From: Methanolobus halotolerans
GTDB taxonomy: Archaea; Halobacteriota; Methanosarcinia; Methanosarcinales; Methanosarcinaceae
Reading direction: 5' to 3'
DNA: 64,000 nt
Assembly (NCBI RefSeq): GCF_004745425.1
Contig: NZ_PGGK01000003.1
Location: 62,001 to 126,000 of the forward strand
Below, piece after piece: positions 17,415 to 27,900 of the stretch (positions are counted from its first letter, which is position 1; the number at the start of each line of letters is the position of its first letter). The notes under the pieces were generated by a model. It saw nothing but the letters and a program-made list of their open reading frames with translations. It had not been told where the DNA came from and did not search any database. Both the position numbers and the translations under genes were made by a program.

Positions 17415-18608
17415 ATGAAAGTTTACGATAAATCTGTGTTAAAAGTGAATGCAGGCACGGTAGATGGAAAAGTTGTACTCGATACAGAAGGACCACTGTC
17501 CCCTGTGGCAAAGCCTATAATAAAACGAATAAACAGGATATTCCAGGAAGAAAGACCTATATCTTCCGATGAAGAGAATATCATTTTCTCAACATGGGTA
17601 CCCCCCATGCCAAGCGAGGCGTTCAACCGCATGATCAGTTCACAGGTTGCCTCCATACTCAAAAAAAGAGTACCTGATCAGTTATCCATAGGCATCACCG
17701 GAAAGTGCCCCTACGATTGTATCCACTGCGGAGCTGCAGGTATAGTCACTGATCCCGAGTTGAGCTTCGATGAGATCAACAGCACAATTGAACAGGCCCT
17801 TGATCTGGGTAGTTATTATGTCTCATTCGATGGCGGAGAGACAATGTTACGTAAGGACCTTCCTGAAATGGTCGAAAGGGTTGATAAGAACAGGGCAATC
17901 GCAACCTGCTTCACATCAGGTTTTGCCCTGGATGAGGAACGTGCCGGGAAACTGAAGGATGCCGGTCTTTTCGCAGTGCACATGAGCCTTGACAGCCCTG
18001 ATGAGAAGGAGCATGACAAGGTGAGAGGACGTGAGGGTGCTTTCGGGAAAATGGTAAGCGGAGCAAGACACGCTCTTGATGCAGGCATACTTGCAGACCT
18101 CTTCGTAGTGATATCACCATACAATATAGATGATTTGGACGGATTCTACCAGTTCGCATGTGATATGGGCATGCACGAGATGACCGTATACGAGATAGTT
18201 GCTGTGGGCCGCTGGCTGGAGCATGAGGATGAGGTCATCAGTAATAAAGATGTTAAACGCCTGGAAGATTTCCAGAAGACCATAAACCGGAAAGCGGAAG
18301 GTCCAAGGGTTACAGCCTTGCCTTATTTCATGGGTCCTGACCAGTTCGGCTGCTTTGCAGGAAAACGCTGGATGCATACTACTGCCGGCGGTGACGTACT
18401 CCCATGTGCATATACGCCACTTTCCTTCGGGAATGTTCGCGAAGAGAAACTTTCCACAATATGGGAACGCATGGGCAGGCACGAAGCCTACAAGTGTTCG
18501 GCAGATTACTGCATGATGCGCAATCCGGATTTCAGGAAGAAGTATATACATACTATCCCGCAAGGAGAACAGCTCCCTTTCAGAGTTGAAAATCTTACCA
18601 CGCTATAA
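17415..18608 (+). CDS. Radical SAM/SPASM-like protein of unknown substrate
   Basis: A 397-residue radical SAM enzyme. The cluster motif is CPYDCIHC (Cys 98, 102, 105), placed unusually far in because about 90 residues precede it ('PISSDEENIIFSTWVPPMPS'). 'SFDGGETMLRKDLPEMV' is the SAM-binding GGE region. The C-terminal part has 'FGCFAGKRWMHTTAGGDVLP', 'PCAYTPLSFGNV' and 'YKCSADYCMM', whose cysteines probably hold an auxiliary cluster. It lies eight bases after the prenyl synthase gene, so both are cotranscribed with ccmE. It is not AhbC (different N terminus). A role in cofactor synthesis, possibly methanophenazine or heme-related, is an inference from the operon only. Confidence 0.85.
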   Translation: MKVYDKSVLKVNAGTVDGKVVLDTEGPLSPVAKPIIKRINRIFQEERPISSDEENIIFSTWVPPMPSEAFNRMISSQVASILKKRVPDQLSIGITGKCPYDCIHCGAAGIVTDPELSFDEINSTIEQALDLGSYYVSFDGGETMLRKDLPEMVERVDKNRAIATCFTSGFALDEERAGKLKDAGLFAVHMSLDSPDEKEHDKVRGREGAFGKMVSGARHALDAGILADLFVVISPYNIDDLDGFYQFACDMGMHEMTVYEIVAVGRWLEHEDEVISNKDVKRLEDFQKTINRKAEGPRVTALPYFMGPDQFGCFAGKRWMHTTAGGDVLPCAYTPLSFGNVREEKLSTIWERMGRHEAYKCSADYCMMRNPDFRKKYIHTIPQGEQLPFRVENLTTL

Positions 18609-18790
18609 AATAATTTGAAGATTACATACAGAATTGGATCGATCAGGAATTATGATCTAAAATATCCCGGTCCCCCGAAAAAGGCCAGGAAAGACCGTTC
18701 TTATTAAGCTGCATATTACGATTGTGGTCAGGATACACAGCCTATTTCGTGAAAACCATGCTCCACCAGATGCATGGGAACTACGAAACC

Positions 18791-18798
18791 TTTATATG
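18791..18798 (+). promoter_or_regulatory. TATA box of the ATP synthase operon
   Basis: TTTATATG with a purine-rich CGAAACC directly upstream (BRE) is a textbook archaeal promoter. Transcription would begin near 18820, some 45 bases before ahaH. The gap 18609-18790 after the radical SAM gene holds no gene that I can support. Confidence 0.65.
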
Positions 18799-18865
18799 TC
18801 ATTTCGCAGTAGAAGGACTGCATTACTCGGGATTTATAATAATCAATCACGACATGAGGATTAGC

Positions 18866-19184
18866 ATGGCCAAAGACAAAATCTTATCTGAAATTAAAGA
18901 TGCAGAAGGCAATGCACGAAAAATGGTTGAGGCCGGTGTTAAAAGCAAACACGACCGCATAACCAGTGCACGTGCAGAGGCAAGGGAAATAATAAAGCAA
19001 GCCGAAGCCGATGCACAAAAATCAGCACAAAGTGCAATGAGATCTGCTGAAGAGTATATCGCTTCAGAAAAGAAAAAGATCATAGAGGATGGCGAAAAAG
19101 AAGCGAAGGTCGCTGCTGAGAAAGCGTCATTGAAAAAGGACAAAGCGGTCGAAAATCTCCTGGCAGAATTTGAGAGGGCAATCC

Positions 19185-19192
<8 letters not shown>
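18866..19192 (+). CDS. ahaH: A1AO ATP synthase subunit H
   Basis: Peripheral-stalk subunit pairing with subunit E. The 108-residue protein is almost wholly coiled coil, rich in Lys, Glu and Ala with no proline after the start ('[20 protein letters not shown]'). The chosen ATG at 18866 has GAGGA five bases before it; the open frame extends 144 bases upstream but that part overlaps the promoter and is not coding. First gene of the ahaHIKECFABDG operon, whose order is that of Methanosarcina. Confidence 0.9.
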
Positions 19193-21363
<2,171 letters not shown>

Positions 21364-21368
21364 ATTTA

Positions 21369-21393
21369 TTTAAGAGCACTTTTTGCTCTTAAA
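21369..21393 (+). promoter_or_regulatory. Intercistronic hairpin after ahaK
   Basis: TTTAAGAGCA (21369-21378) pairs perfectly with TGCTCTTAAA (21384-21393) around a CTTTT loop. It is the only clear stem in an otherwise tightly packed operon and lies between ahaK, whose product is needed in about ten copies, and ahaE. It may be an mRNA processing or stability element, or a partial terminator. Confidence 0.55.
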
Positions 21394-21413
21394 TTTATTA
21401 AAGGTGTGTGAGC

Positions 21414-21965
21414 ATGGGACTTGAAACTGTTGTTAAAGATATCATGGATGCCGCACAGGCAGAAATTGCTCAGTTGAATCGTGAAGCCGAAGCAGAGGCA
21501 ACTCTTATTCTAGACGAAGCCAAGCAGAACGCTAAGAAGATCATGGGTGAGCGCCTTGCAAAGGCAGAGGATGATATCAAAAAGATCAGGCAGCAAGAAA
21601 TATCCAGTGCAAATCTTGAAGTGAAGCGCACACTGCTCAATGCACGCAAGGAAGTACTCGAAGAAGTATACACCCAGGCAGAAACATCCATAGGTGCATT
21701 TTCCCCTGAGAAGAACAAAGAGCTTCTCAAATCCTTAATAGAGAAGTATGAGGCATCTGGAAAGAGAATCTACTCTAATGCTGAATCTGAGAAGATTGTC
21801 AGGGAACTGAGTTCATTGGAGTATGCCGGTAACATTGAGTGTCTCGGTGGAGTTGTCATTGAGAACGAAGATGGGACTGTAAAACTGGACTATACATACG
21901 ATGTAATCCTTAAAAGCGTGAACGAGCAGTTGTTGAGACAGACATCTGATACTTTATTCGGGTGA
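21414..21965 (+). CDS. ahaE: A1AO ATP synthase subunit E
   Basis: Peripheral-stalk subunit of 183 residues, a long N-terminal helix ('AEIAQLNREAEAEATLILDE') that coils with subunit H, and a C-terminal globular part ('GGVVIENEDGTVKLDYTYD') that caps the catalytic head. I start at the ATG at 21414, preceded by AAGGTG; a GTG two codons earlier is possible. Spacing and order match Methanosarcina operons. Confidence 0.94.
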   Translation: MGLETVVKDIMDAAQAEIAQLNREAEAEATLILDEAKQNAKKIMGERLAKAEDDIKKIRQQEISSANLEVKRTLLNARKEVLEEVYTQAETSIGAFSPEKNKELLKSLIEKYEASGKRIYSNAESEKIVRELSSLEYAGNIECLGGVVIENEDGTVKLDYTYDVILKSVNEQLLRQTSDTLFG

Positions 21966-21972
21966 TTTCTAA

Positions 21973-23046
21973 ATGCAGCTGTTGCAGAAATTTAAGCGTG
22001 GAAATTCCAGGTCACGATTCACAGGTCACTCTAACTACGCGTACACAACTGCACGTGTCCGTGCAATGAAGAGTAAGATCCTGCCAAATGAGACTTATCC
22101 CCGACTCATGAACATGGGTATCTATGAGATCGCGAGATTCATAGGCGAATCCGAGTATAAGGAAGATGTCGATGAGCTTGCGAGGCAGTATGAAGGTGCA
22201 GATCTTATTGAGCATGCGCTGAACAGGAATCTTGCTGTGACCTTCACTAAGTTGATCAAGATATCCGAAGGTGAGTTGAACTACCTTATCTCAGAAAATC
22301 TCAAGCAGTACGATGTCTGGAACATAAAGACGATCCTCCGGGGTAAATATTGCAAAGCTTCTACGGAAGATATCCTGGAAGCCATTGTTGCAGCTGGTAG
22401 CCTGAGCTACACGTTCCTTTCGGAACTCGCAACAAAAAGCAACTATGAAGAAGTGGTCTCAGAACTTGAGAACACGGAATATTATGCAATACTCAGGAAT
22501 TACAACGGCACGAATCTTTCAGAGATCGAGAACCAGCTTGATAAAATGTACTATGCAGGACTTTTTGCCACAACCGGCAGTTCAAAGTCAAAGGACCGCA
22601 AGTTATTTGCCAGGTTCATAAGGATAGGCATTGATATAAAGAACCTTACAACTCTCTTCCGTCTGAAGAAGGCCGGGATCACTGATCCGGATATGATGGA
22701 CCTGATGGTTGAAGGTGGCCTCAAGCTGAAAATCAGCGATATAGAAAGGATGTTACCACTCTCTTTTGAGGATTTCATCGCAGAGCTCAGTAAGTATACA
22801 TACTGGGAAGAGATCTCCGATGTAGTAAGTCCTGATATGGTATCTTTGATAGATGTCGAATCAAGGCTGAAAAAACACAGACTTAAATCTGCAGCAAGCT
22901 TTTCAAATGTTTATCCACTCTCAATAGTACCAATTATGGACTACATGCTAAGCAAGCAGAATGAGGTAAGCAACCTGCGGATAATAATACGTGGAAAGGC
23001 CGCCAACCTCAGTGATGAACTTATCAGGGAACAGTTGGTGATTTGA
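21973..23046 (+). CDS. ahaC: A1AO ATP synthase subunit C
   Basis: Funnel-shaped central subunit that seats the rotor stalk on the c ring (homologue of yeast d). The 357 residues are helical, beginning near '[18 protein letters not shown]', with '[11 protein letters not shown]' and '[13 protein letters not shown]' as internal repeat signatures and '[17 protein letters not shown]' at the end, all conserved in this family. Seven bases separate it from ahaE; its stop codon overlaps the ahaF start (TGATG). Confidence 0.94.
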   Translation: MQLLQKFKRGNSRSRFTGHSNYAYTTARVRAMKSKILPNETYPRLMNMGIYEIARFIGESEYKEDVDELARQYEGADLIEHALNRNLAVTFTKLIKISEGELNYLISENLKQYDVWNIKTILRGKYCKASTEDILEAIVAAGSLSYTFLSELATKSNYEEVVSELENTEYYAILRNYNGTNLSEIENQLDKMYYAGLFATTGSSKSKDRKLFARFIRIGIDIKNLTTLFRLKKAGITDPDMMDLMVEGGLKLKISDIERMLPLSFEDFIAELSKYTYWEEISDVVSPDMVSLIDVESRLKKHRLKSAASFSNVYPLSIVPIMDYMLSKQNEVSNLRIIIRGKAANLSDELIREQLVI

Positions 23047-23345
23047 TGGAATTGGCAGTAGTCGGACAAGGTGAGTTTGTAACAGGATTCAGGCTTGCTG
23101 GTATAAAAAAGATATATGATGTTGTCGATGACGAACTTGAACCTACTGTACTAAAAATACTTGAGGATCGGGAAGTCGGTATTCTGATTATGCATGGTGA
23201 TGATCTTAATAAACTACCGGAAATTTTGAGAAACACTATCAATGAATCTGTAGAACCAACTGTTGTGACTCTCGGAGGTAGTGGTCAAAGTTCGAACTTA
23301 AGGGAAAAAATAAAACAATCAGTAGGTGTTGATCTGTGGAAATGA
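23046..23345 (+). CDS. ahaF: A1AO ATP synthase subunit F
   Basis: Small 99-residue Rossmann-like subunit of the central stalk, recognisable by '[19 protein letters not shown]' at the N terminus and '[15 protein letters not shown]'. The ATG at 23046 shares bases with the ahaC stop. Its own stop overlaps the ahaA start as ATGA, implying coupled translation. Confidence 0.94.
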   Translation: MELAVVGQGEFVTGFRLAGIKKIYDVVDDELEPTVLKILEDREVGILIMHGDDLNKLPEILRNTINESVEPTVVTLGGSGQSSNLREKIKQSVGVDLWK

Positions 23346-25072
23346 AAGGTGAAGTTTATCGAGTGGCCGGACCTGTAGTCACAATTACAGGTATCAAACC
23401 AAAAATGTATGATGTGGTACATGTAGGTCACGAAGGATTAATGGGCGAAGTTATCAGGATCGAAGGTGCAAAAGCCACTGTTCAGGTATACGAGGATACA
23501 TCCGGAATAAAACCCGGTGAACCTGTAATGAACACTGGAATGTCCCTTTCAGTTGAACTTGGCCCTGGTTTATTAGAAAGTATTTATGATGGTATCCAGA
23601 GACCTCTGAAAGTGCTCCAGGAAAAAATGGGAGACTTTATAGAAAGAGGTGTAACCGCAAACGGCCTTGACCGTGAGAAAGTATGGGAGTTCAAGCCAAC
23701 AGTATCCGGTGGCGACTCCGTAAAGGGCGGCGAAACTATCGGTATAGTACAGGAAACAGAGAACATCGAGCACAAGATCATGGTGCCTCCGAACGTTTCC
23801 GGTACAGTGGACGAGATCAGGTCAGGTAAGTTCAAAGTAGATGAAACCGTGTGTATCCTTACAGACGGCACAGAAATTTCCCTGATGCAGAAATGGCCTG
23901 TAAGAAAGCCACGTCCTGTAAGCAGCAAGTTCATTCCAAGAAGACCTCTTATCACAGGTCAGAGAATCCTTGATGGCCTCTTCCCTGTTGCAAAGGGCGG
24001 TACTGCAGCTATCCCGGGACCATTCGGTTCAGGAAAGACAGTTACCCAGCAGCAGCTTGCAAAATGGAGTGACACTGACATTGTAGTTTATATTGGATGT
24101 GGAGAACGTGGGAACGAGATGGCAGATGTGCTCAACGAGTTCCCTGAGCTCCAGGACCCAAAGACCGGCCGTCCACTCATGGAACGTACAGTCCTTATCG
24201 CAAACACATCCAACATGCCTGTAGCTGCCCGTGAGGCATCTGTTTACACAGGTATCACAATAGCAGAATACTATCGTGACATGGGATACGACGTATCACT
24301 TATGGCAGACTCGTCATCCAGATGGGCAGAAGCAATGAGGGAAATCTCCTCAAGGCTTGAAGAAATGCCTGGTGAAGAAGGTTATCCTGCTTACCTGTCC
24401 GCAAGACTCTCTGAGTTCTACGAGCGTGCAGGGGCTGTGAAATCACTTTCCGGCGAGGAAGGTTCTATCACGGTCATAGGCGCGGTATCACCACCTGGCG
24501 GTGACTTCTCAGAGCCTGTCACACAGAACACACTGCGTATTGTAAAAGTGTTCTGGGCACTTGATGCGAAACTTGCACAGAGAAGGCACTTCCCATCCAT
24601 CAACTGGCTTACAAGTTACAGTCTGTACACCCAAGGCCTTTCTGACTGGTTCGCAGAGAATGTCGCACCTGACTGGGTACCTCTCAGGGACAATGCAATG
24701 GATCTTCTCCAGCAGGAATCCGAACTTCAGGAGATCGTACAGCTCGTCGGTTCCGATGCACTTCCGGAAGACCAGCAGCTTATCCTCGAGATATGCCGTA
24801 TGATCAGGGAATATTTCCTGCAGCAGAATGCGTTCCACCCTGTTGACACATACTGTCCTTTCGACAAGCAGTACAAGTTATTGAAAGCAATCTCCAAGTA
24901 CAGCGATATGGCACAGGCAGCACTTGAATCCGGCATCCCGATGAAGGATATCCTGGCCCTCGAATCAAAGGACGAGCTTGCCAAGGTCAAGTTCGAAGAG
25001 GAGTTCGATAGCGCACTGAATGTTGTCCTGGATAAGATGGACAAGGAATTTGCAGCACTTGGAGGCAATTAA
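23342..25072 (+). CDS. ahaA: A1AO ATP synthase catalytic subunit A
   Basis: Catalytic nucleotide-binding subunit, 576 residues. The P-loop reads '[16 protein letters not shown]', the archaeal A-type form with Ser before Gly-Lys-Thr. The long insertion after the N-terminal barrel ('[18 protein letters not shown]') and the '[16 protein letters not shown]' catalytic region are typical. The best start is the ATG at 23342 overlapping the ahaF stop. No intein is present, unlike in some archaeal A subunits. Confidence 0.97.
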   Translation: MKGEVYRVAGPVVTITGIKPKMYDVVHVGHEGLMGEVIRIEGAKATVQVYEDTSGIKPGEPVMNTGMSLSVELGPGLLESIYDGIQRPLKVLQEKMGDFIERGVTANGLDREKVWEFKPTVSGGDSVKGGETIGIVQETENIEHKIMVPPNVSGTVDEIRSGKFKVDETVCILTDGTEISLMQKWPVRKPRPVSSKFIPRRPLITGQRILDGLFPVAKGGTAAIPGPFGSGKTVTQQQLAKWSDTDIVVYIGCGERGNEMADVLNEFPELQDPKTGRPLMERTVLIANTSNMPVAAREASVYTGITIAEYYRDMGYDVSLMADSSSRWAEAMREISSRLEEMPGEEGYPAYLSARLSEFYERAGAVKSLSGEEGSITVIGAVSPPGGDFSEPVTQNTLRIVKVFWALDAKLAQRRHFPSINWLTSYSLYTQGLSDWFAENVAPDWVPLRDNAMDLLQQESELQEIVQLVGSDALPEDQQLILEICRMIREYFLQQNAFHPVDTYCPFDKQYKLLKAISKYSDMAQAALESGIPMKDILALESKDELAKVKFEEEFDSALNVVLDKMDKEFAALGGN

Positions 25073-25073
25073 A

Positions 25074-26453
25074 ATGACCAAGGAATACAAGACGATCATA
25101 GAAATCTCAGGACCACTGGTATTTCTCGAGAAGACCGAACCTGTAGGATATGGTGAACTTGTTCACATCAATCTCCCGGACGGCACCTCAAAGAGAGGCC
25201 AGGTCCTCGATACCTCAGCTGATATCGTAGCAGTCCAGGTGTTCGAAGGTACAGGCGGACTGAATGAGGAAGCCGGTGTAGTGTTCGCCGGAGAGACCAT
25301 CAAACTTCCCGTAGCAAGGGATATGCTCGGCCGTATCCTTTCCGGTTCAGGAGAACCACTCGACGGAGGACCCCGCATTGTTCCTGAAGACAGGGTAGAT
25401 GTCAATGGTGCGTCAATGAACCCATATTCAAGGAAGCCGCCAGAGGATTTCATCCAGACAGGAATATCCACGATCGACGGAACAAACACCCTTGTGCGTG
25501 GACAGAAGCTTCCTATCTTCTCAGGATCAGGTCTCCCGCATAACGAGATCGCATTGCAGATCGCACGTCAGGCAAAAGTTCCCGGCTCCACTGAGGATTT
25601 CGCAGTAGTATTCGCTGCAATGGGTATCACAAACGAAGAAGCCCAGTATTTCATGGAGGACTTCGAGAAGACCGGTGCTCTTGAAAGAGCAGTGGTTTTC
25701 CTAAACCTTGCAGACGACCCTGCTGTAGAGCGTATCATCACCCCGAGGATGGCACTGACCGCTGCAGAGTACCTTGCATATGAACATGACATGCATGTAC
25801 TCGTTATCCTTACTGACATCACGAACTACTGTGAAGCGCTCCGTCAGATGGGTGCTGCCCGTGAAGAGGTTCCGGGAAGGCGTGGTTATCCGGGTTACAT
25901 GTACACTGACCTTGCATCGCTCTATGAGCGTGCAGGTGTAATCAAGGGAAGGAAGGGTTCAGTTACCCAGTTCTCAATCCTTACCATGCCCGGTGACGAT
26001 ATCACCCACCCGATCCCTGACCTGTCAGGATATATCACAGAAGGCCAGATCGTGGTTTCCAGGGAACTTCACAGGAAGGGTATCTATCCGCCTATCAATG
26101 TGCTTCCATCCCTTTCCCGCCTGATGAACTCAGGTATCGGTGATGGGAAGACCAGGGACGACCACAAGGCAGTATCTGACCAGATGTATGCCGGATATGC
26201 GGAAGGTCGTGACCTGAGAGGTCTTGTGGCTATTGTAGGTAAAGAGGCTCTGTCCGAGAGGGACCAGAGGATCCTTGAGTTTGCGGACCTCTTCGAGGAC
26301 AGGTTCGTCCGTCAGGGAAGAGATGAGGACAGGTCAATCGAGGAAACTCTTTCAGTTGCCTGGGAGATCCTCTCCGAGATACCGGAATCCCTGCTCACAA
26401 GGATCGATAACAAGTATATCAACAAGTACCATCCTGCTCACAAGAGCAACTGA
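25074..26453 (+). CDS. ahaB: A1AO ATP synthase regulatory subunit B
   Basis: Non-catalytic partner of subunit A in the A3B3 head, 459 residues. It lacks a P-loop, having '[19 protein letters not shown]' instead, and shows '[20 protein letters not shown]' and '[18 protein letters not shown]'. The ATG at 25074 directly follows the ahaA stop with GGAGG at 25061-25065; the in-frame stretch further upstream belongs to ahaA. Confidence 0.97.
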   Translation: MTKEYKTIIEISGPLVFLEKTEPVGYGELVHINLPDGTSKRGQVLDTSADIVAVQVFEGTGGLNEEAGVVFAGETIKLPVARDMLGRILSGSGEPLDGGPRIVPEDRVDVNGASMNPYSRKPPEDFIQTGISTIDGTNTLVRGQKLPIFSGSGLPHNEIALQIARQAKVPGSTEDFAVVFAAMGITNEEAQYFMEDFEKTGALERAVVFLNLADDPAVERIITPRMALTAAEYLAYEHDMHVLVILTDITNYCEALRQMGAAREEVPGRRGYPGYMYTDLASLYERAGVIKGRKGSVTQFSILTMPGDDITHPIPDLSGYITEGQIVVSRELHRKGIYPPINVLPSLSRLMNSGIGDGKTRDDHKAVSDQMYAGYAEGRDLRGLVAIVGKEALSERDQRILEFADLFEDRFVRQGRDEDRSIEETLSVAWEILSEIPESLLTRIDNKYINKYHPAHKSN

Positions 26454-26472
26454 GCTTAGAAGGTGATCCAAC

Positions 26473-27090
26473 ATGGGCGTAAAAGATGTCAAACCAACCC
26501 GTTCCGAACTGATCGAACTTAAGAAGAAGATCAAGCTCTCCCAGAGTGGGCATAAACTGCTCAAAATGAAGAGAGATGGTCTTATCCTTGAGTTCTTCGA
26601 GATCCTCGGCAAGGCCAAGGATGTCAGGACCGAGCTGGATGCCGCCTATGAAGATGCTTCCCGGAAGATTGGTATTGCAAATGCTGTTGACGGTACTATT
26701 ACCGTCAAATCCACAGCTTTTGCACTTCAGAACAAGCCACAGATCGAGCTGGAAAGCCGTAACATCATGGGTGTGGTCGTTCCTAAGATCGAGTCATCCA
26801 GTGTCAAGAAAAATATAAATGAGAGAGGTTATGGTATTCTTGGTACCAGTGCATATACTGATGAAGCAGCGGATGCTTACGAGCTTCTTGTCGAGAAGAT
26901 AATCCTTGCGGCAGAGATCGAGACTACGATGAAAAAGCTTCTTGATGATATCGAGAAGACAAAAAGACGTGTCAACGCTCTCGAGTTCAAGGTCATACCG
27001 GAACTTCAGGAATCAATGACCTTCATTAGGCTCCGTCTCGAAGAGATGGAAAGGGAAAACACCTTCAGACTTAAAAGGATCAAAGGATAA
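26473..27090 (+). CDS. ahaD: A1AO ATP synthase subunit D
   Basis: Central rotor shaft, 205 residues forming a long antiparallel coiled coil. Recognised by 'KPTRSELIELKKKIKLSQSG' at the N terminus and 'KTKRRVNALEFKVIPELQES' at the C terminus, both conserved among A- and V-type D subunits. AGGTGATCC precedes the ATG. It is followed by the small ahaG gene. Confidence 0.95.
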   Translation: MGVKDVKPTRSELIELKKKIKLSQSGHKLLKMKRDGLILEFFEILGKAKDVRTELDAAYEDASRKIGIANAVDGTITVKSTAFALQNKPQIELESRNIMGVVVPKIESSSVKKNINERGYGILGTSAYTDEAADAYELLVEKIILAAEIETTMKKLLDDIEKTKRRVNALEFKVIPELQESMTFIRLRLEEMERENTFRLKRIKG

Positions 27091-27099
27091 TACCTGTTC

Positions 27100-27273
27100 A
27101 TGCATAATGGTCCGGAAGATCGACCCAACCTGGTCGATCGCTTTTTTATTAAACTCACCCAGCCTGTAAACCTTGCAAGGATACTCAGGTGGGCATGGCT
27201 CATTTCCCTATTCATGCTTGTATTGGGATACGTTATAATCTATACGAGAATAGCACATTTACTGCCGTTCTGA
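27100..27273 (+). CDS. ahaG: AhaG, small membrane protein ending the ATP synthase operon
   Basis: A 57-residue protein starting 'MHNGPEDRPNLVDRFFIKL' with one membrane helix ('AWLISLFMLVLGYVIIYTRI'). The ahaG gene at the end of the Methanosarcina mazei aha operon encodes a product of about this size and position; it is not part of purified enzymes and its role is unknown. It may help assembly, as AtpI does in bacteria, but this is speculation. It starts nine bases after ahaD and is followed at once by a terminator. Confidence 0.8.
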   Translation: MHNGPEDRPNLVDRFFIKLTQPVNLARILRWAWLISLFMLVLGYVIIYTRIAHLLPF

Positions 27274-27294
27274 TCCCGTATCAGTTATTTTTTT
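27270..27294 (+). terminator. Terminator of the ATP synthase operon
   Basis: A 5-bp stem CTGAT/ATCAG (27270-27284) that overlaps the ahaG stop is followed by TTATTTTTTT (27285-27294). Confidence 0.6.
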
Positions 27295-27335
27295 CTCAAT
27301 ATCTTATTTCCACAGCCAAAGGTAAGGAACAGGGA

Positions 27336-27351
27336 CCTGTAGGAAACCTGT
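27336..27351. repeat. Short direct repeat, copy 1
   Basis: CCTGTAGGAAACCTGT here recurs exactly at 27505-27520; a weaker relative (CTGTAGAACCTGT) is at 27719-27731. Copy 1 lies inside an inverted repeat AACAGG/CCTGTT. The 27295-27862 interval contains no protein gene that I can support; these repeats are its only clear structure. Confidence 0.4.
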
Positions 27352-27504
27352 TTTCAGCTTCATTTTTTTATAAACCTTTAAAACGGGTTAAAAACCTAAT
27401 GTGTTACTTGCTACGGAAAAAGCAAAAAGGATGACTCGCGTTTTGTTCAGGATCGAATATCCGGGAATGTCATTAAATCTTCAATTTGATGGCGGATCAA
27501 CGGC

Positions 27505-27520
27505 CCTGTAGGAAACCTGT
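27505..27520. repeat. Short direct repeat, copy 2
   Basis: Second exact copy of CCTGTAGGAAACCTGT, 169 bases from the first, in the gene-free interval after the ATP synthase operon. Confidence 0.4.
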
Positions 27521-27862
27521 GAAAATGTTATCATCAAGGCAAAACTAGTGGCTTCGTTCAATAGTCTGCAGTACATTTTAATTCTATTGAATTTTATCGC
27601 CGCCTGAATAACGATGACTTTTACAGAGCAAGATTAACAAATACTTAAAGCCTGTTGATACAGCGCTAACTACGGCAGGAAACTCACATCTCACATTTAC
27701 TGTTGCAAGCATCCCGGCTCTGTAGAACCTGTTAAAATAAGTCTGAATAATCTAACCTGACAAATCTCTTCAATATCCGGTAGTACATTAGAACTTACTT
27801 TGGATTTAATCCGCATTGCAAAAATCACTAGGAAAGTAGTCAAAAAATATAAAGATTAATTC

Positions 27863-27900
27863 AAAAAAAACTAAAAGTGGAGAGAGATTTACCTCTCTCC
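27863..27900 (-). terminator. Terminator of the PGF-CTERM gene
   Basis: On the minus strand GGAGAGA (27900-27894) and TCTCTCC (27885-27879) form a 7-bp stem whose 5' arm includes the last codons and whose loop contains the stop codon; a run of eight T follows (27870-27863). Confidence 0.6.
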
